Below are positions 19,679 to 29,253 of a stretch of DNA of 64,000 bases, piece after piece (within the stretch, counting starts at the first letter, position 1; each line of letters starts with the position of its first letter). Location: positions 372,001 to 436,000 of the forward strand of contig NZ_JACHWB010000003.1 of NCBI RefSeq assembly GCF_014191055.1. Direction: 5' to 3'. The position numbers were made by a program, and so were the translations under genes. This DNA comes from Microvirga lupini (GTDB taxonomy: Bacteria > Pseudomonadota > Alphaproteobacteria > Rhizobiales > Beijerinckiaceae). The notes under the pieces are model-generated. The model did no database searches. It was not told where the DNA came from and worked only from the letters and a program-made list of their open reading frames with translations.

Positions 19679-20530
19679 ATGAGCCAAGACACCACCGCCA
19701 ACCGCTCGATCTTCTCAGGCAAGCCCCTGCGCATCCTGATCGGCTTCATCCTGGTCGTGAACGGCATGTTCCCGGCGCTGTGGATCCTGTTCACGTCGCT
19801 CAAGACGGAAGCAGAACTCACCGTGAAGCCGATCACGTGGCTGCCGCATGCGCCGACGATCGCGAACTATCTGCGTGCCTTCACGGACCAGCCCCTTCTG
19901 CTGTTTTTGTTCAACAGCTTCATGGTGGCAATCCTCTCTACTGCGTTGACGCTTTTCGTGTCGGTGCTGGCGGCCTATGCGCTAGCCCGGCTTCAGTTGC
20001 GTGGGCGCGACCTTATCCTGTCGGCCATCATCGCGGTGTCGACGTTCCCGCTCGTCACGCTGCTGGTGCCACTCTTCGAGATCATGCGGGCTCTCGGCCT
20101 GCTCAACACCTGGGTGGCCCTGATCCTGCCCTACACGGTGCTGAGCCTGCCGGTCTGCACGCTGATCCTGGTCTCGTTCTTCGAGGGCATTCCGCGCGAT
20201 CTTGAGAACTCCGCGATGATCGATGGCTGCACCCGCATCGGTGCCCTGTTCAAGGTCGTGGTTCCGCTCTCGGCGCCGGGCGTGTTCACGGCGGGCATCC
20301 TGGCCTTCGTGAACGCCTGGGACGAGTTCCTGCTTGCGCTCTCGTTCAATTCCAACCCGATGCTGCGCACGCTTCCGGTCGGCATCACGCTCTACCAGGG
20401 CGAGTTCGCGTTCCCCTGGCCGGTGATCTCGGCGGCACTCGTCGTCGGCATCGTGCCGGTCGCGGTCCTGATCGTGATTTTCCAGGAACGCGTCGTGTCC
20501 GGCCTGACCTCCGGCGGCATCAAGGGATAA
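19679..20530 (+). CDS. ABC transporter permease 2 (MalG-like)
   Basis: This is the second membrane subunit of the importer. It has 283 residues with six hydrophobic segments and an EAA-type loop near residue 185 (DLENSAMIDGCTRIGALFKVVVPLSAPGV). The ATG at 19679 has AGAGG 8 nt upstream; a GTG at 19670 overlaps the previous stop and is less likely. With the ATPase, binding protein and permease 1 it makes a full carbohydrate uptake-1 type importer. Confidence 0.92.
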   Translation: MSQDTTANRSIFSGKPLRILIGFILVVNGMFPALWILFTSLKTEAELTVKPITWLPHAPTIANYLRAFTDQPLLLFLFNSFMVAILSTALTLFVSVLAAYALARLQLRGRDLILSAIIAVSTFPLVTLLVPLFEIMRALGLLNTWVALILPYTVLSLPVCTLILVSFFEGIPRDLENSAMIDGCTRIGALFKVVVPLSAPGVFTAGILAFVNAWDEFLLALSFNSNPMLRTLPVGITLYQGEFAFPWPVISAALVVGIVPVAVLIVIFQERVVSGLTSGGIKG

Positions 20531-20542
20531 GGACCATTTAAG

Positions 20543-22276
20543 ATGACACGCCGATCCATCGGAGAGCTGCGGAGCCAGCGCTGGTTCGCATCCGACGACA
20601 TGCGCGGCTTCGCCCATCGCCAGCGCACGCAACAGATGGGCATGCGCCGGGAGGAGTTCCTCGGAAAGCCAGTCGTCGCCATCGTCAATACCTGGAGCGA
20701 CCTCAGCCCCTGCCACTCGCACCTCCGCGATCGGGCGGAGACTGTGAAACGCGGTGTCTGGCAGGCGGGCGGCTATCCCGTGGAGCTGCCGGCTCTGTCG
20801 GTAGGGGAGGTGATGGTGAAACCCACCACCATGCTCTACCGCAACTTCCTCGCCATGGAAGTCGAGGAGCTCCTGCGTTCGCATCCCATTGACGGCGCCG
20901 TGCTGCTGGGCGGCTGCGACAAGTCCACGCCGGGCCTCCTCATGGGGGCGATCAGCATGGACATTCCGGTGATCTACTGCCCGGCGGGACCCATGTCGAA
21001 CGGGCAGTGGCGCGGGCACAAAACCGGTGCGGGCACCCACACCAAGAAGTATTGGGATGAGCTTCGCGCCGGCAACATCACGCAGGACGATTGGATCGAT
21101 CTCGAGAGCCGGATGACCCGCTCCATCGGCACCTGCAACACCATGGGCACGGCATCCACCATGACGTCCATCGTGGACGCCATGGGTCTTACCCTGCCGG
21201 GTGCATCCTCGATCCCGGCCGCTGACAGCGGCCACCCACGCATGGCATCAGCCTGCGGCGAGCGCATCATCGAGATGATCTGGGAGGACTTCAAACCCTC
21301 TCGCTTTCTTGATGCAAGGAGCTTCCGCAATGGCCTTGTCGCCTACATGGCGCTCGGCGGCTCGACCAATGCCGCCGTTCACCTGATCGCCATGGCACGC
21401 CGGGCCGGTGTCGATCTCACCCTCGATGACATGTCCGACATGGCGGGCCGCGTGCCGGTCTGCGCCAATCTCTTCCCATCGGGTGAGTACCTGATGGAGG
21501 ATTTCTACTTCGCCGGTGGGATCCTGGCGCAGCTCAAAAAGCTGGAGCGGCATCTCGACCGCGACGCCATGACGGTGAACGGCAGAACGCTGGGCGAAAA
21601 TATCGCTGGAGCCGAGTGCTGGAACGACGAGGTCATTCGCGGTGAGGACAGCCCGGTCGTGCCGCTTTCTCAGGGCAAGACGCTGGCCGTCTTGCGCGGC
21701 AATCTCGCTCCCAACGGCGCTGTGATGAAATCCTCGGCGGCCAACCCGAAGTTCCTCAAGCACGTGGGGCCAGCGCTGGTCTTCGACAGCCCGGCCGAGA
21801 TGAATCGCACCATCGACGATCCCGATCTCGACATCACGGAAGATACGGTCATCGTGCTGCGCAATGCCGGTCCGGTCGGTGCGCCGGGCATGCCGGAATG
21901 GGGCAACCTGCCGATCCCGAAGAAACTCCTCAAACAGGGCGTGCGCGACATGGTGCGCATCTGCGACGGACGCATGAGCGGCACCCACTACGGCACGTGC
22001 ATTCTGCACGTGGCGCCGGAAGCGGCTATCGGCGGACCCCTCGGCCTCCTCAAGACTGGGGACCTCGTGGAACTGGACGTAGAGGCCGGGCGCCTCGATA
22101 TGCAGGTCGGCGATCAGGAACTGGAACGCCGCCGGGCCGAGTGGAATCCGGGGGCGCTGCGCTACGAGCGTTCCTTCGCAGCCCTCTACCAGCGCCACGT
22201 CTCCCAGGCGGATGAGGGCTGCGACTTCGACTTCCTGTCCACCCGCGGCCTTGTGGCCGAGCCGTCCATCTTCTGA
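20543..22276 (+). CDS. IlvD/Edd-family dehydratase, probable 6-deoxy-6-sulfogluconate dehydratase
   Basis: This Fe-S sugar-acid dehydratase has 577 residues. Cluster-ligand motifs are in SPCHSHLRDRAE near residue 55 and LLGGCDKSTPG near 122. SIGTCNTMGTASTM near 195 carries the third Cys, and RICDGRMSGTHYG lies near 475. It most resembles the L-arabinonate/xylonate dehydratase branch. In this operon it would convert 6-deoxy-6-sulfogluconate to 2-keto-3,6-dideoxy-6-sulfogluconate (KDSG), as its relative does in the sulfo-ED pathway. The family is certain; the substrate is inferred from the sulfoquinovosidase neighbour. Confidence 0.88.
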   Translation: MTRRSIGELRSQRWFASDDMRGFAHRQRTQQMGMRREEFLGKPVVAIVNTWSDLSPCHSHLRDRAETVKRGVWQAGGYPVELPALSVGEVMVKPTTMLYRNFLAMEVEELLRSHPIDGAVLLGGCDKSTPGLLMGAISMDIPVIYCPAGPMSNGQWRGHKTGAGTHTKKYWDELRAGNITQDDWIDLESRMTRSIGTCNTMGTASTMTSIVDAMGLTLPGASSIPAADSGHPRMASACGERIIEMIWEDFKPSRFLDARSFRNGLVAYMALGGSTNAAVHLIAMARRAGVDLTLDDMSDMAGRVPVCANLFPSGEYLMEDFYFAGGILAQLKKLERHLDRDAMTVNGRTLGENIAGAECWNDEVIRGEDSPVVPLSQGKTLAVLRGNLAPNGAVMKSSAANPKFLKHVGPALVFDSPAEMNRTIDDPDLDITEDTVIVLRNAGPVGAPGMPEWGNLPIPKKLLKQGVRDMVRICDGRMSGTHYGTCILHVAPEAAIGGPLGLLKTGDLVELDVEAGRLDMQVGDQELERRRAEWNPGALRYERSFAALYQRHVSQADEGCDFDFLSTRGLVAEPSIF

Positions 22277-22286
22277 AGGCATGATC

Positions 22287-23096
22287 ATGATCAGCATCGA
22301 AAACCGCTTCAAAGGCTGGCTGAACGGGCATGGGCCCAAGCCGCCGCTCGGCACCTGGCTCATGGCGGCGGCACCTGCCACCGCCGAGGCCATGGGCTAC
22401 AGCGGCTTCGATTTTTTGGTTGTCGATATGGAGCACGTGCCGATCGAGGTGTCGGATCTTGCGCATATCCTTCGTGCCATCGGCTGCACGCCGGCCGACG
22501 CGGTGGTGCGGCTTGCCTGGAACGATCAGGTTCTCGTCAAGCGCGTACTCGATGCGGGCGCCCAGACGATCATGCTGCCCTTCGTTCAGACGGCCGAGGA
22601 GGCCCGCCAGGCTGTTGCCTTTGCCAAGTATCCGCCTGATGGCGTGCGCGGCGTAGCCGCCGTGCACCGTGGGTCGCGCTTCGGCCGTGCTGCGGACTAT
22701 CTCAAGAGCGCCAACGACCAGATTGCGGTGATCGTCCAACTTGAGACGCCGGAGGCGATCGAGCGACTTCCGGAGATCGCGGCCGTTCCAGGGATCGACG
22801 CCCTGTTTGTCGGTCCAGGAGACCTCGCTGCTGCCATGGGGCATATCGGCAATGTCGCTCATCCGGATGTCCAGGCGCTGATAGAGAAGGCGGCCAGGAT
22901 GGCACGCGATGCCGGCAAGCCAGTCGGCATCGTCGGTCCCAATCCGGATATGGTACGCCGCTTTATCGCCTATGGTTACAGCTACGTGGCGGTGGCGTCC
23001 GACATTGCGATGATGACGAGCCGCGCCTCAGAATGGCTCTCCACACTCAGGGGCGAAACTGCGCCTGCTCCCGCCGCGCCCGCTGCAGCCTACTGA
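22287..23096 (+). CDS. HpcH/HpaI-family aldolase, probable KDSG aldolase
   Basis: This class II (metal-dependent) 2-keto-3-deoxy-acid aldolase has 269 residues. The catalytic base is in VVDMEHVP near residue 48, the pyruvate-binding Arg in DAVVRLAWND near 73, and the metal ligands in VQLETPEA near 152 and LFVGPGDLAAAMG near 175. ATG at 22287 is preferred over 22281 because AAGG is 7 nt upstream. Expected reaction here: KDSG to pyruvate plus 3-sulfolactaldehyde. The Ala/Pro-rich tail (APAPAAPAAAY) is not part of the barrel. Confidence 0.88.
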   Translation: MISIENRFKGWLNGHGPKPPLGTWLMAAAPATAEAMGYSGFDFLVVDMEHVPIEVSDLAHILRAIGCTPADAVVRLAWNDQVLVKRVLDAGAQTIMLPFVQTAEEARQAVAFAKYPPDGVRGVAAVHRGSRFGRAADYLKSANDQIAVIVQLETPEAIERLPEIAAVPGIDALFVGPGDLAAAMGHIGNVAHPDVQALIEKAARMARDAGKPVGIVGPNPDMVRRFIAYGYSYVAVASDIAMMTSRASEWLSTLRGETAPAPAAPAAAY

Positions 23097-23114
23097 AACC
23101 CCGAGGAGGTTATC

Positions 23115-24005
23115 CTGATCGTTACGCTCAGGAACAGTGCTCTGAAGCTCGATCTGGCGCCATCGATCGGCGGTGCAATCGCGGGCTTCTGGCATGATGG
23201 CGTGGCGCTCATGCGCGAGACGCCGGAGAGGGCGTTGCGGGATGGAATGGTGCGGCAGACCAGCTGCTACCCGCTGATCCCCTACAGCAATCGTATCGCG
23301 CAGGGTCGCTTCTCGTTCGAGGGCGTGGAGCACAGGCTGGCGTTGAACTTTGGCGATCATCCGCACTCGATCCATGGCAATGCCTGGCAGAAGCCCTGGG
23401 AGGTCATGGAGGCTGACGAGGCACATTGCCGTCTCGTTCTCGTTCATCGCCCGGAAGGCGACGAGGCGAGGGGATGGCCCTTCGCCTACCGCGCTGAGCA
23501 GCTCTTCGATCTGTCTCCGGCTGGCTTAACGCTGACACTGTCGCTCGAAAACGAGGATCGCCGCGCCATGCCGGCTGGCTTGGGGCTGCATCCGTTTTTT
23601 CCAAAACGCCCTGGCGTTCGATTGCAGTTTGCGGCCGAGCGCGTTTTTCCCAATGGCGAGGAGTCGCTGCCGATGGATGCCGTCTCGATTCCGAGCGACT
23701 GGAATTATCGGACCATGCGCGAATTGGGCGAGCCGCGTCTCGACAACTGCTTCGCGGGCTGGGATGGAATGGCCCGCATCGCCTATGTCGAGGAGAGAAT
23801 CGCCTTGAGTATTGAGGCCAATCCGTTGTTCGGTCACCTCGTCGTGTACGTTCCCACAGGTCGGGATTTCTTCGCCGTGGAGCCTGTGAGCCACATGAAC
23901 GATGCGATCAACCGGCCCAACCCAACCGTTCACGGCCTCAAAGTTCTCAAACCCGGCGAACGGCTGACGGCACAGGTCCGGTTCCGCGTGGAGATCCTGT
24001 CATGA
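23115..24005 (+). CDS. Aldose 1-epimerase family protein, probable SQ mutarotase (CTG start)
   Basis: This galactose-mutarotase-fold protein would interconvert anomers of SQ released by the glucosidase. The conserved N-terminus (VTLRNSALKLDLAPSIGGAI) is in frame upstream of the first ATG/GTG and begins at CTG 23115, 5 nt after GAGGAGG at 23103-23109. The first canonical start in frame, a GTG at 23202, would remove 29 conserved residues and has no good ribosome-binding site. Active-site His candidates lie in PHSIHGNAWQ and GLGLHPFFPK. Length is 296 residues from CTG. It overlaps the next gene by 4 bases. Confidence 0.85.
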   Translation: MIVTLRNSALKLDLAPSIGGAIAGFWHDGVALMRETPERALRDGMVRQTSCYPLIPYSNRIAQGRFSFEGVEHRLALNFGDHPHSIHGNAWQKPWEVMEADEAHCRLVLVHRPEGDEARGWPFAYRAEQLFDLSPAGLTLTLSLENEDRRAMPAGLGLHPFFPKRPGVRLQFAAERVFPNGEESLPMDAVSIPSDWNYRTMRELGEPRLDNCFAGWDGMARIAYVEERIALSIEANPLFGHLVVYVPTGRDFFAVEPVSHMNDAINRPNPTVHGLKVLKPGERLTAQVRFRVEILS

Positions 24006-24883
24006 ATCTCACGGTTGCGCTCGATGTTCGGGCTGAACTTGGGGAGTGTCCTGTCTGGTCCGTCGAGGAGCAGGCGCTTTATTTCGTCGACATCAAGGGC
24101 AGGGCGCTTCATCGCTTTGTGCCCGCGACCGGCGCGCATTGCACCTTTTCCATGCCGGAGGAGATCGGGTGCGTTGGGCTCCGAAAAGGCGGCGGCTTCA
24201 TCGCAGGTTTCCGCTCCGGCCTCTGGCTGCTTGATGCCTCTGGCAATCGGGTGAAGAAGCTCACCGACAATCCGGAGGACCAGCGCACAAGCCGGTTTAA
24301 CGATGGGCGTGTCGATCCGGCCGGACGGTTTCTGGCTGGCACTATCGACGAGCCCAAGGAACGCGCCAAGGCGCATCTCTATCGCTACGATTCCCGTGGG
24401 CTTGACACCCTCGCAACAGGCCTTCTGACCTCCAACGGTGTCGCCTTCTCGCCTGACGGCCGCACACTCTACCACGCTGATACGCCCACTTTCACAGTGT
24501 GGCGCTACGCATACGATCCGGCCACGGGGGAGGCCACGGACAGAACTCTGTTCGTGCGTCTTCAGCCGACCGAGACCGACAGAGGCCGCCCCGACGGCGC
24601 GGCGGTCGATGCGGAAGGCTGCTACTGGACCGCCCTGTTCGAAGGTGGGAGGATCCAGCGCTATTCGCCGGAAGGGCGGATGCTGGCCGAGTATCCGGTT
24701 CAGGCCCGGTGCCCCACCATGGTCTGCTTCGGCGGGCCCGACCTGAAGACCCTGTATGTGACGTCTGCCCGAACCGGCCGCCCCCAGGATGAATTGGCGG
24801 AATTCCCTCATTCCGGAAGCCTGTTCACCATGCGGGTCGATGTGCCGGGATTGCCTGAATACGAATTCGATCTTTCTGTTTAA
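24002..24883 (+). CDS. SMP-30/gluconolactonase family protein, probable sulfogluconolactonase
   Basis: This is a six-bladed beta-propeller metal-dependent lactonase of 293 residues. Metal-site motifs are ELGECPVWSVEEQALYFVDI at the N-terminus, TSRFNDGRVDPAGRFLAGT near residue 98, and SNGVAFSPDGRTLYHADT near 145. DGAAVDAEGCYWTALFEGG lies near 200. It would hydrolyse the sulfogluconolactone made by the neighbouring dehydrogenase. Its ATG overlaps the mutarotase stop, so the two are probably translationally coupled. Confidence 0.9.
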   Translation: MNLTVALDVRAELGECPVWSVEEQALYFVDIKGRALHRFVPATGAHCTFSMPEEIGCVGLRKGGGFIAGFRSGLWLLDASGNRVKKLTDNPEDQRTSRFNDGRVDPAGRFLAGTIDEPKERAKAHLYRYDSRGLDTLATGLLTSNGVAFSPDGRTLYHADTPTFTVWRYAYDPATGEATDRTLFVRLQPTETDRGRPDGAAVDAEGCYWTALFEGGRIQRYSPEGRMLAEYPVQARCPTMVCFGGPDLKTLYVTSARTGRPQDELAEFPHSGSLFTMRVDVPGLPEYEFDLSV

Positions 24884-25660
<777 letters not shown>

Positions 25661-25667
25661 GATTGCC

Positions 25668-27671
25668 ATGAAGATCCAGACCACCTCTAACGGCTTCGAC
25701 CTCGTCCTCGACGGCAGGCTCATCCTGCGCCACCGCAGCGATGCCCCGTGCCTCTTCGTCGGGCAGGGCGATGCCCGCATGCACATGTATCGCGGCAATT
25801 TCGACATCGAGGATTACGTCATCGAACGCACACCGCTGGCGCATGCCGTCGTGTCCGGCTCCGTGATCGCCTTCTCGGCGGCACCGGGGCAGCCGGTCCG
25901 CCTGACTCTGCAGATGTCGGGCGACGAGCACAACGGCGCCATTGCGTTCCGAGCCGACGATGCCGCCATCAACCGGCTCTGGGTTCGCATTGCGGCCGAG
26001 CAGGGCGAGCATGTCTGGGGCGGCGGTGAGCAGATGTCGTATTTCGACATGCGCGGCCGGCGTTTTCCTCTCTGGACCTCCGAGCCCGGCGTGGGTCGCG
26101 ACAAGACCACCGAGATCACCTTCAAGGCGGATGTCACAGGCAAGTCGGGTGGCGATTACTGGAACACCAACTATCCGCAGCCGACCTATCTCTCATCGCG
26201 GCGCTACGCGTTGCATGTGGAGACGACCTCCTATTCGGCTTTCGATTTCCGACGCGACGACTTCCACGAGATTGAGGTCTGGGCTGTGCCGGACCGGATC
26301 GAGCTGACCGCCCGCCCGACTTTCATTGCCCTCGTCGAAGTCATGTCCGAGCGTTTCGGCCGCCAGCCGACGCTACCAGAATGGGTCTATGGCGGCGCGA
26401 TCATCGGGCTCAAGGACGGGGCAAATTCCTTCGAGCGGCTTGAACGTATCATCGCGGCCGGCACGAAGGTCTCAGGTGTCTGGTGCGAGGACTGGGTGGG
26501 GCTGCGCCACACCTCCTTTGGCGCCCGTCTCTTCTGGGATTGGAAGGCGAACGACGATCGCTACCCCGCATTGCGTCAGCGCATCGCGGAGCTTGAGGAT
26601 CGCGGCATCCGCTTCCTCGGCTATGTGAACCCTTACCTCGCCGTCGACGGCTCCCTGTTCCCGGAGGCCGAAGCTGCCGGCTACTTCGCGACGGACGAGA
26701 GCGGCAAAACAGCTCTCGTCGATTTCGGCGAGTTCGACTGCGGCGTTGTCGACTTCACGAACCCGGAAGCCGCTGCTTGGTTCGCTGAGCGTGTCATCGG
26801 CCAGAACATGATCGATTATGGGCTCTCCGGATGGATGGCCGATTTCGGCGAGTATCTTCCCATCGATGTGAAGCTCGCCAACGACGTTGACGCGAAAGTC
26901 ATGCACAATGCCTGGCCGACGCTCTGGGCCGAGGTGAATGCCCGCGCGGTCGAGAGCCGGGGAAGGACTGGCGAGATCCTGTTCTTCATGCGCGCCGGGT
27001 TCACGGGAGTGCAGAAGCATTGCCCGCTGCTCTGGGCGGGTGATCAATCGGTTGACTTCACCCGTCACGATGGTCTTGTGACGGTCATCTCCGGAGCGCT
27101 CTCATCGGGGCTTCTCGGCAACGCCTATCATCACTCGGACATCGGCGGCTATACCAGCCTCTTCGGCAATGTGCGCACGGCGGAACTCATCATGCGCTGG
27201 GCCGAGATGGGCGCCTTCACGCCGGTGATGCGCACCCATGAGGGTAACCGTCCCCGCGACAACCTGCAGATCGATCAGGATCCGCAGGTGCTGGCCCATT
27301 TCGCCCGGATGACGCGGGTCTATGTGCATCTCGTACCCTACCTAAAAGCCCTTGTGGAGGAGGCCTCCACGCAAGGGCTGCCGGTACAGCGTCCGCTCTT
27401 CCTTCATTTCGAGGGCGATGCTCGGACCTATGCCATCCAAGACGCCTATCTCTATGGTGCCGACCTGCTTGTCGCTCCTGTCTCGCAGGCCGGGAGGACC
27501 GAGTGGAGCACCTACCTGCCGGCTGGGGCGGATTGGGTTCATGTCTGGACGAACGAGACTTTCGCAGGCGGAAGCGACGTGACCGTTCCAGTGCCCTTCG
27601 GCCAGCCGCCGGTATTCTACCGTGCCGGCACACGCTTCGCCGCACTGTTTGCGGGCCTGAGGACGCTCTGA
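25668..27671 (+). CDS. yihQ: Sulfoquinovosidase (GH31, YihQ-type)
   Basis: It hydrolyses sulfoquinovosyl glycerol and other alpha-SQ glycosides from plant sulfolipid. The 667-residue protein resembles E. coli YihQ along its whole length, as I recall that sequence. The catalytic nucleophile is D392 (WMADFGEYLP) and the acid/base D459 (WAGDQSVDF). The residues known to grip the sulfonate in YihQ (R301, W304, Y508) correspond to R287, W290 (ARLFWDW) and Y495 (HHSDIGGYTS), at a constant offset of 13-14. No signal peptide is seen, so the glycoside is cleaved in the cytosol after import. This gene is the key evidence for the function of the whole operon. Confidence 0.92.
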   Translation: MKIQTTSNGFDLVLDGRLILRHRSDAPCLFVGQGDARMHMYRGNFDIEDYVIERTPLAHAVVSGSVIAFSAAPGQPVRLTLQMSGDEHNGAIAFRADDAAINRLWVRIAAEQGEHVWGGGEQMSYFDMRGRRFPLWTSEPGVGRDKTTEITFKADVTGKSGGDYWNTNYPQPTYLSSRRYALHVETTSYSAFDFRRDDFHEIEVWAVPDRIELTARPTFIALVEVMSERFGRQPTLPEWVYGGAIIGLKDGANSFERLERIIAAGTKVSGVWCEDWVGLRHTSFGARLFWDWKANDDRYPALRQRIAELEDRGIRFLGYVNPYLAVDGSLFPEAEAAGYFATDESGKTALVDFGEFDCGVVDFTNPEAAAWFAERVIGQNMIDYGLSGWMADFGEYLPIDVKLANDVDAKVMHNAWPTLWAEVNARAVESRGRTGEILFFMRAGFTGVQKHCPLLWAGDQSVDFTRHDGLVTVISGALSSGLLGNAYHHSDIGGYTSLFGNVRTAELIMRWAEMGAFTPVMRTHEGNRPRDNLQIDQDPQVLAHFARMTRVYVHLVPYLKALVEEASTQGLPVQRPLFLHFEGDARTYAIQDAYLYGADLLVAPVSQAGRTEWSTYLPAGADWVHVWTNETFAGGSDVTVPVPFGQPPVFYRAGTRFAALFAGLRTL

Positions 27672-27674
27672 GCA

Positions 27675-28445
27675 ATGTCGGTTGCGGAACTCATCGGCTT
27701 TCTTCTGCTGGCGGGCGCCGCAGCCTATGCTCAAACTCTCACCGGCTTCGCCTTTGGTCTCATCACCATGGGTGGGGTCGGCCTGACAGGACTACTGTCC
27801 TTGCCCGATGCCGCCATGATCGTGAGCGTGCTGACCATGGTGAATGCCACGCAGATGCTGCTGAAAGGCTGGCGCGATGTGGCATGGCGGGAGTTCATTT
27901 TCGTCATGGCCGCCAGCATTCCGATGCTCTTTGTCGGCTATTGGCTTCTGGGATGGCTTGCCGGAGCCCGGGCCGATCTCCTGCGCCTGATCCTCGGACT
28001 CGTGATCATCGTCTCAAGCCTGCAGTTGGCGCGCAAGCCGGAGCCGTTGGCAAGACGGTCAGGTGACGGATCGTTTCTCTTCTTCGGTGCCATCGCCGGC
28101 CTCATGGGAGGGATGTTCTCCACGGCAGGGCCGCCGCTCGTCTATCACCTCTACCGCCAGCCCATGCCCCTGGTGAAAATCCGGGAAACTCTGGTCACCG
28201 TCTTTGCGCTCAATGCCGTGTTCCGCATTGGTCTGGTAGTATTCTCCGGCGATCTGCCATCCGGCTCAAACCTCACGGGTCTTCTGGCCATTCCGGCGGT
28301 CATGGGCGCGACCTATGCAGCACGACGCTGGCCACCTCCGGTTTCGCCAGCCACGATGCGCCGCATCGTGTTCGCCCTGCTCTTCCTCTCGGGCGTGTCG
28401 CTTGGAGCCCCTGCCGTCATTCACCTCCTGGAAGCCTCATCATGA
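27675..28445 (+). CDS. TauE/SafE-family sulfonate exporter
   Basis: This inner-membrane anion exporter of the TauE/SafE (TSUP) family has 256 residues and about eight hydrophobic segments. The family hallmark regions near the start (FAFGLITMGGVGLTG) and middle (AGLMGGMFSTAGPPLVYHLY) are present. In known SQ-degrading bacteria such proteins are proposed to export sulfolactate or another C3 sulfonate. It starts 3 bases after the sulfoquinovosidase stop and is the last gene of the operon. Confidence 0.88.
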   Translation: MSVAELIGFLLLAGAAAYAQTLTGFAFGLITMGGVGLTGLLSLPDAAMIVSVLTMVNATQMLLKGWRDVAWREFIFVMAASIPMLFVGYWLLGWLAGARADLLRLILGLVIIVSSLQLARKPEPLARRSGDGSFLFFGAIAGLMGGMFSTAGPPLVYHLYRQPMPLVKIRETLVTVFALNAVFRIGLVVFSGDLPSGSNLTGLLAIPAVMGATYAARRWPPPVSPATMRRIVFALLFLSGVSLGAPAVIHLLEASS

Positions 28446-28501
28446 CTGCTGATGCCCAACCCGTGGATCGTGGCAGCGGGCATTGCGAGATCTAACGACC
28501 T

Positions 28502-28732
28502 TCAACTGGCGGTGGGCTGCGGAGTCGTCGGTGTAACGGGGATCTCCTGAGGGGTGGTGGGTGGCACGCCCACGGGCTCGCCGGGAGGAGGAATGTTTCC
28601 CGGTGTCGTCGGAGGCACGCCCACAGGCTCGGGTTGCGGCGTTTCTGGCGGTGTCGGCGGGCTCACAGGAGCCGGATTGGGATCCGCTGGGGTCGGCTCT
28701 GGATATGGCTGGTTCGGCAGTGGGATCGGCAT
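28502..28732 (-). CDS. Proline-rich repeat small protein (hypothetical)
   Basis: This open frame codes for 76 residues, about 40 percent Pro, with a duplicated unit EPVGVPPTTP near residues 35 and 52 and PTTPQ near the end. It has no signal peptide or hydrophobic segment and is presumably unstructured. The ribosome-binding site is weak (GGAG about 10 nt upstream). High GC can produce such frames by chance, but the periodic EPVGVPPTTP units argue for a real product. Confidence 0.45.
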   Translation of the reverse strand: MPIPLPNQPYPEPTPADPNPAPVSPPTPPETPQPEPVGVPPTTPGNIPPPGEPVGVPPTTPQEIPVTPTTPQPTAS

Positions 28733-28818
28733 ACGAACAATGCTCCAATGTCTCTCTCAAGGGCAATCCGCACCATTGTCACTGAGTTCCCACCATTTTG
28801 TTCAAACGGCGGGGGTGC

Positions 28819-29253
28819 TTATGGTCTGGCGAACCCAGAAACGCGCAACGCGAGGTTCCCCGACCGAGGATCCTGGGTGAAGAACAGGCCGCCCTCGCGG
28901 GCTGATTGCCCCGGGATGTAGTCAAGGACCACGCTGCTCGTCTCCGGCGCATGGCTGCCGGACGACAGCGCTCCCTCAATCCGAACCTGCGCGGCTGCCG
29001 CACCGCCTGCATTCCTGGCCTGAAACATCACGCGATAGCCGCCGTCGATTGAGCTGATATTCGTGGCCTCGACAGTGATCGCAGGAGGGGATACGGCGTC
29101 GTCAAACGCCTGCCAGGTGATAAAGCCGAAGATGCAGAGAGTCAGCAGAAGACCCGCACCTGATGCGCACCATTCGAGCCAAGGGGTATGCCGGGCTGCG
29201 CCTGACCGTTGTTCATTTTGGTGAAGGCTCTCATCGCTCATGATCGACCTCAT
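28819..29253 (-). CDS. TIGR02588-type membrane-anchored protein
   Basis: The 144-residue protein has a polar N-terminus, one transmembrane helix (about residues 27-48), and a beta-rich periplasmic domain (PAITVEATNISSIDGGYRVM) of the kind seen in the TIGR02588 family of unknown function. Its ATG overlaps the stop codon of the upstream TIGR02587-type gene (ATGA), so the two are coupled. Families 02587 and 02588 often sit side by side, which supports both names. Confidence 0.75.
   Translation of the reverse strand: MRSIMSDESLHQNEQRSGAARHTPWLEWCASGAGLLLTLCIFGFITWQAFDDAVSPPAITVEATNISSIDGGYRVMFQARNAGGAAAAQVRIEGALSSGSHAPETSSVVLDYIPGQSAREGGLFFTQDPRSGNLALRVSGFARP

Noticed and set aside
19982..21235. 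417-codon antisense frame across permease 2 and the dehydratase
   Set aside because: It is a shadow of two real genes, with low-complexity Arg/His/Asp composition.
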